Assembly: GCA_945641355.1 (NCBI GenBank)
Contig: CALZEQ010000039.1
Location: forward strand, 1 to 33,801
Direction of reading: 5' to 3'
From: an uncultured Mediterranea sp.
GTDB taxonomy: Bacteria > Bacteroidota > Bacteroidia > Bacteroidales > Bacteroidaceae
DNA: 33,801 bases
Both the position numbers and the translations under genes were made by a program. Positions within the stretch are counted from its first letter, which is position 1, and each line of letters opens with the position of its first letter. Shown in pieces: positions 8,065 to 18,280 of this stretch. The notes below the pieces were generated by a model that worked only from the letters and a program-made list of their open reading frames with translations, searched no databases and was not told the DNA's origin.

Positions 8065-8907
8065 ATGGAAGAAGAAAGAGTCATAATGGACAATCTGGAA
8101 GAAGTAAAGGAAATATCGCAAGGACCCGTAACAGCCGAAACTGCTACTGTGACAGAGGAACAACCGTTGGTGCTACGGACGGAAGACCTGGTGAAGCGTT
8201 ACGGCAAACGTACCGTCGTGAGCCATGTATCCTTTGACGTAAAGCAGGGAGAGATAGTGGGACTGCTAGGTCCGAACGGAGCCGGCAAGACAACGTCGTT
8301 CTACATGACGGTGGGACTGGTGACGGCCAATGCAGGGCACATCTTTCTGGGCGATTTGGAGATAACAGGCTATCCCGTGTACAAACGTGCCCAGACGGGC
8401 ATTGCCTATCTGGCTCAGGAAGCTTCGGTGTTCCGTCAGATGAGTGTGGAGGATAACATCGCTTCTGTGCTGGAGATGACGGGACGTCCGCTCTCTTATC
8501 AGAAAGACAAACTGGAGAGCCTGATTGCCGAATTCCGCCTGCAGAAGGTGCGCAAGAACAAGGGTACCCAGCTGTCCGGTGGTGAGCGGCGGCGCACGGA
8601 GATTGCCCGTTGTCTGGCTATTGACCCCAAGTTCATCATGCTGGACGAGCCCTTTGCCGGTGTGGACCCGATTGCTGTGGAGGATATCCAGAAGATTGTG
8701 TGGGACCTCAAGAAGAAAAATATCGGCATCCTGATAACCGACCATAACGTGCAGGAAACGCTGAGTATCACCAACCGTGCCTACCTGCTGTTTGAGGGGA
8801 AAATCCTTTTCCAAGGTACGCCGGAAGAACTGTCGGTCAATCAGATAGTACGTGAAAAATACTTGGGAAGTAACTTTGTGCTTCGTCGGAAAGACTTCAT
8901 GGTATAA
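8065..8907 (+). CDS. lptB: LPS export system ATP-binding protein LptB
   Basis: A 280-residue cytoplasmic ATPase that drives LPS extraction from the inner membrane with LptFG. Walker A is GPNGAGKT (69-76). Next come Q-loop AYLAQEASVF with the LptB-typical SVFRQMSVEDNI, signature LSGGE (170-174) and Walker B IMLDEP (191-196). These are followed by FAGVDPIAV and the H-loop ITDHNV. Compared with the ~240-residue proteobacterial proteins it has an N-terminal acidic tail of about 35 residues. The start could be Met1 (8065) or Met8 (8086); neither changes the core. It is the only plus-strand protein gene between the left IS and carB, and it faces mutL across a strong hairpin. Confidence 0.93.
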   Translation: MEEERVIMDNLEEVKEISQGPVTAETATVTEEQPLVLRTEDLVKRYGKRTVVSHVSFDVKQGEIVGLLGPNGAGKTTSFYMTVGLVTANAGHIFLGDLEITGYPVYKRAQTGIAYLAQEASVFRQMSVEDNIASVLEMTGRPLSYQKDKLESLIAEFRLQKVRKNKGTQLSGGERRRTEIARCLAIDPKFIMLDEPFAGVDPIAVEDIQKIVWDLKKKNIGILITDHNVQETLSITNRAYLLFEGKILFQGTPEELSVNQIVREKYLGSNFVLRRKDFMV

Positions 8908-8943
8908 GGTTCGAACTATCTATCCGACAGGCGTGAAATAGCT

Positions 8944-9014
8944 TTAAAACTTCTGTCCCTGCAGTTTAAAACTTTTCATCCAAAAGTTTTAAACTGCAGG
9001 GACAGAAGTTTTAA
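8944..9014. terminator. Perfect 33-bp-arm hairpin between convergent lptB and mutL
   Basis: The arms 8944-8976 and 8982-9014 are perfect reverse complements around a 5-base loop (CATCC). The outer ends read TTAAAAC/GTTTTAA, and the core includes GTCCCTGCAG and its complement CTGCAGGGAC. The convergent position between the lptB stop (8907) and the mutL stop (9034) suggests a bidirectional terminator. The stem is far longer than a terminator needs, and there is no clean T-run after the arm, so a mobile or repetitive palindrome is an alternative. Confidence 0.7.
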
Positions 9015-9033
9015 TGTGAAATGGAAGGAGTTC

Positions 9034-10932
9034 TCACTTGAACAGCTTCTCTATTTCATCCTCCTTGATGGTGGCCAGGATGGTCTTTCCATCGGGCGTA
9101 TAATTGGGGGTGGGGGAGGCAAACAGACAGTCCACCAGATTGGCCATCTCCTCTTCTGACAATACCTGTCCATAGACGATGGAGGCAGCCCGTGCCAGCG
9201 TCAAAGCCAGCAGGCTCTGTATATCCTCCTTGACGTTTTTACCTTTTTCCATGGCGGTATGCACCATGTCGCGCACCATCTCTACGGGGTTCAACCCTTC
9301 GGTTCCCTCGGGGATGCCGTTGACGGCATAGCTGCCCCCTCCTAAAGGCGAAAGGTCGAAACCTATGGCATTCAGGTCGTCCATGATACCCTCCAGTATG
9401 GTAGCTTCAGAGGGTGGCAGCTGCACGATTTCGGGGAAGAGGACTCCTTGTGATGAACCTTTCTTCTGCTGAAGCAGGTGCATGTAGCGCTCGTACAGGA
9501 TGCGGATGTGTGCCCGATGCTGGTCTATCAGCATTACCCCCGATTTGACGGATGTCAGTATATACCTCCCTTTCAGTTGGAAATGTGTTCCTCCCTGTTC
9601 CATACCGGTACGAGGGGTGGAGGGTAGAAGCGAAGCAGCCGGTTCGGAGGAGGGGGCTGCGGGGATTTTCCATTCCATCCCTTCATCGGGTATTGCCTCT
9701 TCTACAGAGGCGGTGTCCGTCCTGTCTGATGGGGTGATGCCGTCGTAGAGAGCCTCCCATCCCTTGTTGGAGGTAGTTCGCTCTCCCTTCCCTTTCTCTT
9801 GGAAGTAGGCTGACGAGGCGGCCGACTTGAAGGGATTGAAGTCTGTATTGTAATGCACCTGAGGAGGCTCTATCGGGCGGGCCTGTTCAAAGGCGGGAAT
9901 GTCAGGCATATCCTCCGTATCGAAGTCGATGGTGGGTACTGCATTGAAACGTCCCAGCGTCTCTTTGACTGCCGCTGACAGGATTTGCCAGATAGCCTGC
10001 TCGTTCTCAAACTTGATTTCCGTCTTGGTGGGGTGGATGTTGACGTCAATGCTGGCAGGGTCTACCTCAAAATAGATGAAGTAAGATATCTGCTCGCCGG
10101 CCGGAATCAGCTGGTCGTATGCTTCCATTACCGCTTTGTGGAAGTAGGGATGGCGCATATAGCGGCCGTTGACAAAGAAGTATTGGTGTGACCCCTTCTT
10201 GCGTGCCGTCTCCGGCTTGGCCACGAATCCGCTGACTTTGATCATGCTGGTATCTACGTCCACCGAGAGCAGCTGCTGGTTCAGTTTCTTCCCGAAGATG
10301 CTCATGATGCGCTGACGCAGCGGCATGACCGGAAGATTGAATACCTCGGAGTCGTTGCTGTACAGATAGAATGCCACTTGGGGATTGACCAAGGCAATGC
10401 GTTCGAACTCGGTCAGGATATTGCTCAGCTCGGTAGAGTTGGACTTCAGAAACTTGCGGCGGGCCGGTACGTTGAAGAAGAGATTCTTGACCGAGAAGTT
10501 GCTGCCGGGTGAGCAGGCAACGGGCTCTTGTGCCTCCAGACGTGACCCCGACAGCAGCAGCCGGGTACCCAGCTCTTGGTCGGCCTGCCGGGTTTTCAGC
10601 TCTATTTCGGCTACGGCTGCTATAGAGGCCAGTGCCTCTCCACGGAATCCCATCGTATGCAGGGCAAACAGGTCGGAGGCGTTTTGTATCTTGGAGGTGG
10701 CATGACGCTCAAAGGCAAGGCGGGCGTCGGTCTCGGACATCCCTTTACCGTCGTCAATGACCTGTATACAGGTCTTGCCGGCATCGGTCACCAGCACATA
10801 GATTTCGCCGGCACCGGCATCGATGGCATTCTCTACTAGCTCCTTGATGACTGACGCCGGCCGCTGTATCACCTCTCCGGCTGCTATTTGGTTGGCTACC
10901 GACTCGGGTAGCAGATGGATGATATCACTCAT
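9034..10932 (-). CDS. mutL: DNA mismatch repair protein MutL
   Basis: A 632-residue mismatch-repair ATPase that links MutS to strand removal. The GHKL ATPase motifs are [11 protein letters not shown] (catalytic Glu31, Mg-binding Asn35), DDGKGM (60-65), HATSKI (77-82) and GFRGEAL (95-101). The transducer domain ends near residue 330, followed by a low-complexity linker (about 335-445) and a C-terminal dimerisation domain. The C-terminal motifs that mark endonuclease MutL are degenerate. DQHA-x2-E-x4-E reads [12 protein letters not shown] (470-481), the ACR motif reads LARAASI, and CPHGRP reads TPDGKT (612-617). It is the last gene of a packed cluster, starting 5 bases after a small membrane protein gene. 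Confidence 0.95.
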   Translation of the reverse strand: MSDIIHLLPESVANQIAAGEVIQRPASVIKELVENAIDAGAGEIYVLVTDAGKTCIQVIDDGKGMSETDARLAFERHATSKIQNASDLFALHTMGFRGEALASIAAVAEIELKTRQADQELGTRLLLSGSRLEAQEPVACSPGSNFSVKNLFFNVPARRKFLKSNSTELSNILTEFERIALVNPQVAFYLYSNDSEVFNLPVMPLRQRIMSIFGKKLNQQLLSVDVDTSMIKVSGFVAKPETARKKGSHQYFFVNGRYMRHPYFHKAVMEAYDQLIPAGEQISYFIYFEVDPASIDVNIHPTKTEIKFENEQAIWQILSAAVKETLGRFNAVPTIDFDTEDMPDIPAFEQARPIEPPQVHYNTDFNPFKSAASSAYFQEKGKGERTTSNKGWEALYDGITPSDRTDTASVEEAIPDEGMEWKIPAAPSSEPAASLLPSTPRTGMEQGGTHFQLKGRYILTSVKSGVMLIDQHRAHIRILYERYMHLLQQKKGSSQGVLFPEIVQLPPSEATILEGIMDDLNAIGFDLSPLGGGSYAVNGIPEGTEGLNPVEMVRDMVHTAMEKGKNVKEDIQSLLALTLARAASIVYGQVLSEEEMANLVDCLFASPTPNYTPDGKTILATIKEDEIEKLFK

Positions 10933-10937
10933 AAGGC

Positions 10938-11228
10938 TTAAATGATTCCGTTACTGATGGCGTACCACAAGTAGAACAGTAATACGATGAGGACAATGGC
11001 CATGCCTACATGCATGGGCTTCCGTCCGCTCTCCTTGCGGCGCTTCAGGTGGGTAGTACCTTCAATGAATTTTCCTCGGATATCTTCGGGTGAGAACTCC
11101 TTGGGAGGCAACATGCCCAGCTCACGCTTGGCGCTCTCCTCCATTTTAGCCAGTCTCTCTTTTCGTTCATCCACATAGATGTAGGGATGGTTGAAACCAC
11201 GCGGTTTCCGCATTGTAAACATTCCCAT
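10938..11228 (-). CDS. Small conserved membrane protein of unknown function
   Basis: A 96-residue protein that I do not recognise as a named family. It has a basic, charged N-terminal 70 residues ([24 protein letters not shown], then [27 protein letters not shown]) and one C-terminal transmembrane segment ([18 protein letters not shown]). It looks like a tail-anchored inner-membrane protein with a cytoplasmic domain. It is wedged between the ostA-like gene (7 bases) and mutL (5 bases), so it is translated from the same mRNA. An alternative start at Met5 is possible. The link to mismatch repair or envelope assembly is only positional. Confidence 0.8.
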   Translation of the reverse strand: MGMFTMRKPRGFNHPYIYVDERKERLAKMEESAKRELGMLPPKEFSPEDIRGKFIEGTTHLKRRKESGRKPMHVGMAIVLIVLLFYLWYAISNGII

Positions 11229-11235
11229 GGTGTAT

Positions 11236-12960
11236 CTATTTCTTGTTATTACTACGTTTGATGTGCATGTTGCGTGGCGATGCAGCCGGCTTGCGGTCGC
11301 TCTTCTTCAGCTCTTCGCCGGCCCGCTTGCTGCGCCAGTTAAATATATCCTGCTTGTTGCGCGGACGTATATAGTCGAACCAGGCAAATGCGGGCAGCCG
11401 ATATTTGTCTGCCGGTATCTGGCTCATCGGATAGGCTGTACCGGTGGTCTTTCCGATGAAGGAACCCTGTTCCAACTTGCGGTTCTTCAGCAACATCCGC
11501 AGGAACGGGGCTTCGCTGTAGTTCATCATGATGAGTGAACTGTCTCGTTCCTCTGTCGGATAGTAGATGACCAGTACATTGCCGTTCACGTCTATCTGGC
11601 GCATTTCTCCTTCGCGGAAGTAGGCCTTCATCTCCTTACCGGCAACCTGGTTGTAGTGCAGCGTGTCCTTCTTCTCGATGGCCAGTGCCTGATTGATGAT
11701 GTGTGCCCAGTCAATGGTACTGTCGTTCATATACACCTTCACCTCCTCGCCCAGCAATTGCTGGCTGCCGCTCCAGAGGATAGGGTCGGTATACATGGTC
11801 ATGCAAGAGTCTTTGGAATTGTACACCAGTGAATCGCACACCGCCTGTATGTCCGTGCGATAGGCACGTACCTTGTGGTAGATGCGCAATTCGCGGTACA
11901 TGGAGTCGGTGTCCAGGTCGAAGGTAATCATGCGCAGGGTGTCGCCATGTACGAAGAGGCTGTCTCCCTGCGAATAGTCTACGGCAACGGCCCGGTCGGT
12001 AGCCAAGGCACTACCGGTCCGCTCGTTATAGAAGCAGTAGTCGCCCGTCAGCATATTCTTGTTGACGGTGTCGTTCATCTGTACATGGTGGAAGGCTTCG
12101 CCGTAGCCCAGCTGGCGGTCGTAGAACAGACTGTCACCGGTGAGACGCTTGCCTTGGTTCGTCAGGACAGAGCGGTCCAGCAACTCGGCCTGTTCGGTGG
12201 TGGTGTTGTACCAGCCCCGTTCGGAGTAGATGTGGTTCTCTTCGCTTACGATATCCGATGGCCCCAGGATGGTGGCAATCTTGCTTTCGGTGCTGTATTT
12301 CAGGGTGTCAGAGGTCAGTACAAACTTGGGATTGACCAGTTTGACGTCGTGGTTGAAAATGGCCAGCTTGGTAGCCGGACTGTATTCGCCCCATTCTGAG
12401 GTCAGCACATTCTCCTCGTCGGTCAGCGTTCCCCCATCGAAGTAGTAGCCCAGGTTATAGAGGCGGTCGTAGTTCAGGCTGTCTGTGGTCAGTTCGGTGG
12501 TACGGTTGATGAGCCGTACGTTCTCTCGCAGCATGGCCAGCTGTGACATCCCGTCGTAGTAGAGGTAGTCGCCGTAGATGAAGAGAGTGTCTCCCTGCTC
12601 CATGTGTACGTTGCCGAAGGCTTCTACGGAGTTGATTTTCTCGTATATAAGCGCACTGTCACAGAACATGTACATGCTGTCGTGACGCAGCTTGACTGAA
12701 CCTATCAGTACTTGCACATCGGGGCGTAGCTCTTTATCGGCCACCGCTTCGTCGGCATAGAGCAGGTCTACCCGCGTCTTCTTTTTCTCTTGTGGCCCGG
12801 TAGGTGGGCGGAGCGTGTCACTCTGCTCTTGCTGGGAGGTTTTCGTTGCCGGCTTCTTGTCCTGCGCGCATAGCAGAACCATGCCAAACAGGCATAGAAT
12901 ACCTGTCAGTAGGTATCTATGCCTGCTCAGTATGTTTTTTCTTCTCGCTTTCTCTTGCAT
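11236..12960 (-). CDS. OstA-like protein (LptA/LptD N-terminal domain family)
   Basis: A 574-residue exported protein with repeated OstA/LptA beta-jellyroll segments, inferred to take part in LPS or lipid passage through the periplasm. There is a signal anchor at about residues 17-33 (LLTGILCLFGMVLLCAQ). Then come repeated short strands of the type LYADEAVAD, VLIGSVKLRHDSMYMFCDSALIYE, VEAFGNVHMEQGDTLFIYGDYLYYDG and LTGDSLFYDRQLGYGEAFHHVQMND, recurring through residue ~460. The C-terminus is basic. It lacks the LptD barrel and is longer than LptA (~180 residues). Neighbours are three parvulin-type chaperones upstream and lptB beyond mutL, which fits outer-membrane assembly. Confidence 0.85.
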   Translation of the reverse strand: MQEKARRKNILSRHRYLLTGILCLFGMVLLCAQDKKPATKTSQQEQSDTLRPPTGPQEKKKTRVDLLYADEAVADKELRPDVQVLIGSVKLRHDSMYMFCDSALIYEKINSVEAFGNVHMEQGDTLFIYGDYLYYDGMSQLAMLRENVRLINRTTELTTDSLNYDRLYNLGYYFDGGTLTDEENVLTSEWGEYSPATKLAIFNHDVKLVNPKFVLTSDTLKYSTESKIATILGPSDIVSEENHIYSERGWYNTTTEQAELLDRSVLTNQGKRLTGDSLFYDRQLGYGEAFHHVQMNDTVNKNMLTGDYCFYNERTGSALATDRAVAVDYSQGDSLFVHGDTLRMITFDLDTDSMYRELRIYHKVRAYRTDIQAVCDSLVYNSKDSCMTMYTDPILWSGSQQLLGEEVKVYMNDSTIDWAHIINQALAIEKKDTLHYNQVAGKEMKAYFREGEMRQIDVNGNVLVIYYPTEERDSSLIMMNYSEAPFLRMLLKNRKLEQGSFIGKTTGTAYPMSQIPADKYRLPAFAWFDYIRPRNKQDIFNWRSKRAGEELKKSDRKPAASPRNMHIKRSNNKK

Positions 12961-12993
12961 ACAAAACGTTTAATGGCACACAGTATCTGTAGA

Positions 12994-14364
12994 TTATTCT
13001 TTAATCCAGCCGGGATACTTGAACGCGCAGTTGTTTTTCCAGGTGTCTTTGATACGTACGTACGTATGTTTCTGTTTCTCGCGAATCCATTTGTCCAGCA
13101 TCTCGTCCCGGCGTTTCTCCAGCACAATCTCCTTCAGGTTCTGGTAGTCATCGGCGATGGTGGCCTTGTGGCCGTTGGTGCGGCTTTTCAGTTTGACAAT
13201 GACGCACTCCTCCTTACCTGTCTTTTGGGGAATCATGGTGAAGGCTTCTGAGATTTCGCCCACCTTCATGTTGTCCACCACCTTGGCAATTTCAGGAGGC
13301 AGTTCCTGCATCTCAAACTTCGATGTATTGGTGTTGGGATTTGGCAGCAGGCCGTGGTTGTTGCGTGTGTCCTTGTCTTGTGACAAGACAGCGGCTGCCT
13401 CCTCAAAGGTGAACTTGCCGTTGCGGATGTCATCGGCAATGGAGTCTAGGCGTGCGTTAGCTGCCTCCAGGGCACTCTCCGGCACATGCGGTTTCAGCAA
13501 GATGTGGCGTGCCTTGATGCGGTCGCCTCGTTTCTCTATCAGCTGGATGATATGGAATCCGAATTCCGACTCCACAATTTTTGATATCTTGTTCGGATCC
13601 TGCAGATTGAAGGCAACGTTCGCGAAGGCTGGATCCAGCTGCCCCTTTCCATAGAAAGGCATCTCGCCGCCGTTGATAGCTGATCCACGGTCTTCGGAAT
13701 ACATGCGGGCCAGGGTAGAGAAACTTGTCTCTCCCTTGTTGATGCGGTCGGTATAGTCGCGCAGGCGTCTCTTCACGTCCTCAATCTCTTCGGTTGGTAT
13801 TTTAGGTTGCAGCGTGACAATCTGTACTTCTACCTGTGTGGGAATGTAGGGGATGCTGTCCTGTGGCAGGTCTTTGAAGTAGCGGCGCACTTCGGCCGGT
13901 GTCACTTTGATTTCGCCTACCAGCTTCTGCTGCATCTTCTGTACAGTCAGACCTTCACGGGCGTTTTCGCGCAGGGTTTCGCGGATTTGGCTGGAGGTCT
14001 TGTTGAAGTATTCCTCCATCTTCTCGCGCGAGCCGATGTTGGCAATGTACATATTGGTCATCATGTCCACCCGTTGGATGACCTCACTTTCAGAGACTTC
14101 GATACTGTCCAGTACGGCCTGGTGTAGGAAGAGCTTCTGTACGGCAATCTCTTCGGGAATCACACAATAGGGGTCACGGTCGAACTTACGTCCTTCGTAC
14201 AGGGCATTCATGCGTGCCTCTTCCACTTCAGACTTCAGAATGGCTTCGTCACCTACTACCCAGACCACTTCATCAATCACATTGTCTTGTCCGTAAGCGG
14301 ATAGGCCGGACAATAATGTCAGGGCAAATAAAACTGCAAACTTCAGGTTCATATACTTTTTCAT
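12994..14364 (-). CDS. SurA-like periplasmic peptidylprolyl isomerase, two parvulin domains
   Basis: A 456-residue periplasmic chaperone/isomerase for outer-membrane proteins. A signal peptide (residues 1-25, cleavage after SAYG) is followed by a SurA-type N-terminal chaperone helix domain (about 27-165, starting DEVVWVVGDEAILKSEVEE). The first parvulin domain is at about 178-280, with a recognisable EDRGSAINGGEMPFYGKGQLDPAFANVAF core and FGFHIIQL. The second is at about 284-395 (IKARHILLKP, then DTRNNHGLLPN) and is more degenerate. The ~50-residue C-terminal helix returns to the chaperone domain as in SurA. It lies 18 bases after a second parvulin-like gene and 33 before the OstA-like gene. 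Confidence 0.92.
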   Translation of the reverse strand: MKKYMNLKFAVLFALTLLSGLSAYGQDNVIDEVVWVVGDEAILKSEVEEARMNALYEGRKFDRDPYCVIPEEIAVQKLFLHQAVLDSIEVSESEVIQRVDMMTNMYIANIGSREKMEEYFNKTSSQIRETLRENAREGLTVQKMQQKLVGEIKVTPAEVRRYFKDLPQDSIPYIPTQVEVQIVTLQPKIPTEEIEDVKRRLRDYTDRINKGETSFSTLARMYSEDRGSAINGGEMPFYGKGQLDPAFANVAFNLQDPNKISKIVESEFGFHIIQLIEKRGDRIKARHILLKPHVPESALEAANARLDSIADDIRNGKFTFEEAAAVLSQDKDTRNNHGLLPNPNTNTSKFEMQELPPEIAKVVDNMKVGEISEAFTMIPQKTGKEECVIVKLKSRTNGHKATIADDYQNLKEIVLEKRRDEMLDKWIREKQKHTYVRIKDTWKNNCAFKYPGWIKE

Positions 14365-14382
14365 CTTGTTTTCACTATCTAA

Positions 14383-15225
14383 CTAATAATATTTGATTCT
14401 ATCTTGTCTGACCGCCCGTTGGTACAGGTCGTCCTTCACCTGTTTCATGAATTCCACCTGCTTCATGTTCATCAGAATATCTTTCACCTGATTGCGGGCC
14501 GATTCGTATGGCTCTTGGTCCCCGATGGCGCGGTAGTCGGCCACGTTGAGGAAGTAGCAATAGGCTGTATCCTTCAGCTCAATGTGGCGGTGGTTCTGAA
14601 AATATCCGTCCGTATCTTTTACGTTCAGCGGCATCAAATCCAGCATTTCCGATACCGGAATCCATTTGTCGTAGAAATACTCGTACTTGACGGCATGTTG
14701 CAGGCTGTATTTCTCCAGATGCTCTACAGCGTCTTGTGCCGGATTCTTGTACCAGCGGCGTACGTTGGCCAGTTGCGGGGCTTTCAACGGCACCTTGATG
14801 AACAATCCTTTCATCAGCGGACGCTCTACCTTGAACAGTGCCTGATTCTTTTCGTAATACGTTTCCATCTCCGTGTCGGAAATAGTGGCCGACAACTGCT
14901 GGTGTATCAGTGCCTGTTGGTATGTGTGCATGATGAGGGCTTTTCGGTAGTGTTCCACCAGCTTGTCAATTTCGGCATTGTCAGGTATGTTGTTTCGTGC
15001 CTTGTTGAACAGCAGTATCTCTTCGGCCCAATTGCGGATGTAGTGTTCGGCAAACAGGAGGCTGTCGTCCTTCGAAAGTCCGTTCGGCAGTACAGACTGC
15101 AAATCTTCGTGGTAGAGAAAATTCCCTTCCAATTCGACCAAGGGAGTTTTCCCATGGTGGTCGTGCTGCTCGCTACATGCCAGGCAGAGGCAAGCCAATA
15201 GTGCTCCGAAGAATGTTGTACGCAT
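14383..15225 (-). CDS. SurA/PpiC-like lipoprotein, degenerate isomerase
   Basis: A 280-residue predicted lipoprotein. The start at 15225 places a lipobox (CLAC, lipidated Cys17) at the end of MRTTFFGALLACLCLAC. An in-frame ATG at 15243 is nearly on the predicted transcription start and would add six residues. Residues ~30-135 form a SurA-N-like helical region (NWAEEILLFNKARNNIPDNAEI, SDTEMETYYEKNQALFKVERPLMKGLFIKVP). The parvulin part is reduced and lacks the clear active-site core. It is probably a periplasmic chaperone anchored in a membrane rather than an active isomerase. It sits between two other parvulin-type genes. Confidence 0.82.
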   Translation of the reverse strand: MRTTFFGALLACLCLACSEQHDHHGKTPLVELEGNFLYHEDLQSVLPNGLSKDDSLLFAEHYIRNWAEEILLFNKARNNIPDNAEIDKLVEHYRKALIMHTYQQALIHQQLSATISDTEMETYYEKNQALFKVERPLMKGLFIKVPLKAPQLANVRRWYKNPAQDAVEHLEKYSLQHAVKYEYFYDKWIPVSEMLDLMPLNVKDTDGYFQNHRHIELKDTAYCYFLNVADYRAIGDQEPYESARNQVKDILMNMKQVEFMKQVKDDLYQRAVRQDRIKYY

Positions 15226-15251
15226 GGATTCGACAATTATCATTTAAGGGG

Positions 15252-15259
15252 CGAAGATA
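15252..15259 (-). promoter_or_regulatory. -7-like box before the lipoprotein chaperone gene
   Basis: TATCTTCG on the minus strand is one mismatch from TAnnTTTG. It suggests an internal promoter with a leader of about 20 bases to the ATG at 15225. No clear -33 box is seen. Confidence 0.3.
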
Positions 15260-15277
15260 GTGTTTTAATCGGTTGCA

Positions 15278-16663
15278 TCAGTGATTATTAACGGTTTTTA
15301 AAACCTGTTGGTCTATTTCAACCTTAGCGGAGGCCCGTAAAGCCCTCTCCCACTGTTGTTGCAGGTAGTTTCGGTAGTCATCCGTTACTTTTGAGTGTAT
15401 TTCTTGATAACTTTCCGGCCCTGTCAGCTTCTCGCCCAGCACATCCACAAAGGGAAATGTCTCGTCAGGCTGAATCCTTGCTCCTTTTCGCTTGAAAAAC
15501 AAGGCGTCTACTACCTCGTTCTCCCCCATTGTGAAGATGCCATGTTGCAGTCGGATGTGTGTTTGTCCGTCGGCATTGAAGGTCAGTCGTATGGCATCGC
15601 TCCACTCTCCAGCCTGCAATTTGCGCAGAAACTTCTTGGCCCGCTTGATGGTTCGTTTGGTGTCACCATAGAGAACGCATCCTTTGAAACGTGGTTTTTC
15701 CCACTGATAGTCGGCATGGTGCGCGGCAAAATAGCGCCGGATGCCTTCTTCATCCTGGCTGGGGCGAATCACTTCACGTTCGGTTATCAGTTCGACAAGT
15801 CTCTTCTTCCGAAAGGATTGAAGGAGCCTGTGTGCCGTCGTATCTCTCTGTTCCAGTGTCTCATTTTGATAATCAAGCAATGATTTCACTGTAAACAATT
15901 CGAGTTGGCGCTTTCTGCTTGCCGGATGGGCGGTGGCAAAGCGGGCAAAATCTTCGCCCGTATAGGGCTTTTCTGCAATCGTAAAGAGGGTGTGCGTGCT
16001 CTTCCCATGTGTCAATAGTTCCTCGATGCCTTCTTGGGGGGCGTAGTGACATCTTCTCTTCCAATCATCCAATGTGTTGGCGGACGGACGGAGCGATGAA
16101 TTGATAGGGTTTGGCGCACAGGACTGGATGCAGTTCTCTTTCTTGAGCACAGCGATGATGTGGATGCCTTCTGGAGTAAGGAAGGGGGCAGACAGCTCTC
16201 CAACCTTGAGCGAGAAGGACTGCTCCTCCAGTTCAATGGTGACTTGGCGCGGATGAATCCAGATACTGTCCTTGGCATCGGAGAATTGTTGGATGTATGT
16301 CTGTAGCTTGTCTGGATGCTCGTTGAGGCAGGCGGAAAGCGAATCCATCCACTGTCTCGTCTGTCTGAAAGAGGCGGGAGCTGCGTTTTGTGGGATGCGT
16401 TTGAACAGTTGACAGATGTATATCATTTCCTCGGGGGAGGCGTGCGATGTCTGCTCCGTTGGTGCAGCGTCCTTGCTCAGCTGTTCGTACAACAGCTGGC
16501 GGCGGTAAGCCTTCATCTCCTTCTGGAAGTGAGGGGTGGTGTCCATGCCGGCAAGAATGGCCGCCTGCACCTTCAGTCGGGCAAGCAGGATGGAATCGGT
16601 TTGGGCAGCCAGGCCCAAAGAGTATACAAGCAGTGAAAGTAGAATCCCTAATTTGTTTGTCAT
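15278..16663 (-). CDS. Periplasmic PpiC-type peptidylprolyl isomerase, divergent
   Basis: A 461-residue exported protein. It has a signal peptide (MTNKLGILLSLLVYSLGLAA, cleaved before QTDS) and an N-terminal helix region. A parvulin domain lies at about residues 77-175 (PEEMIYICQLFKRIPQNA, then QFSDAKDSIWIHPRQVTIELEEQSFSLKVGELSAPFLTPEGIHIIAVLK). The second half (~215-450) is a further SurA/PpiC-like segment with little residual similarity. It is the first of three consecutive parvulin-type genes. It starts just 13 bases after a terminator-like structure that follows guaB, so its expression may depend on read-through or on an unseen promoter. Confidence 0.83.
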   Translation of the reverse strand: MTNKLGILLSLLVYSLGLAAQTDSILLARLKVQAAILAGMDTTPHFQKEMKAYRRQLLYEQLSKDAAPTEQTSHASPEEMIYICQLFKRIPQNAAPASFRQTRQWMDSLSACLNEHPDKLQTYIQQFSDAKDSIWIHPRQVTIELEEQSFSLKVGELSAPFLTPEGIHIIAVLKKENCIQSCAPNPINSSLRPSANTLDDWKRRCHYAPQEGIEELLTHGKSTHTLFTIAEKPYTGEDFARFATAHPASRKRQLELFTVKSLLDYQNETLEQRDTTAHRLLQSFRKKRLVELITEREVIRPSQDEEGIRRYFAAHHADYQWEKPRFKGCVLYGDTKRTIKRAKKFLRKLQAGEWSDAIRLTFNADGQTHIRLQHGIFTMGENEVVDALFFKRKGARIQPDETFPFVDVLGEKLTGPESYQEIHSKVTDDYRNYLQQQWERALRASAKVEIDQQVLKTVNNH

Positions 16664-16676
16664 CGGTTCAGAGGGG

Positions 16677-16746
16677 AAAAATCCTGCCTCCGCCCCCTTT
16701 GAGGATGAGTTGAGATGCGGCTCTCCTGAAAAGGACGAAGGCAGGA
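16677..16746 (-). terminator. Terminator-like structure between guaB and the chaperone cluster
   Basis: On the minus strand, TCCTGCCT (16746-16739) pairs with AGGCAGGA (16689-16682). An inner CCTTT/AAAGG pair extends it, and it is followed at once by TTTTT. The apical loop is long. It lies 35 bases after the guaB stop and 13 before the next ATG. Confidence 0.6.
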
Positions 16747-16780
16747 AAATACAATCGTCTTGGTAAACGGAACGGGCTAT

Positions 16781-18271
<1,491 letters not shown>

Positions 18272-18280
18272 TTAAAATTT

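Noticed and set aside
8944..9014. CRISPR-like interpretation of the long palindrome
   Set aside because: There is only one inverted pair and no direct repeats or spacers. I saw no CRISPR array or cas genes anywhere in the window.
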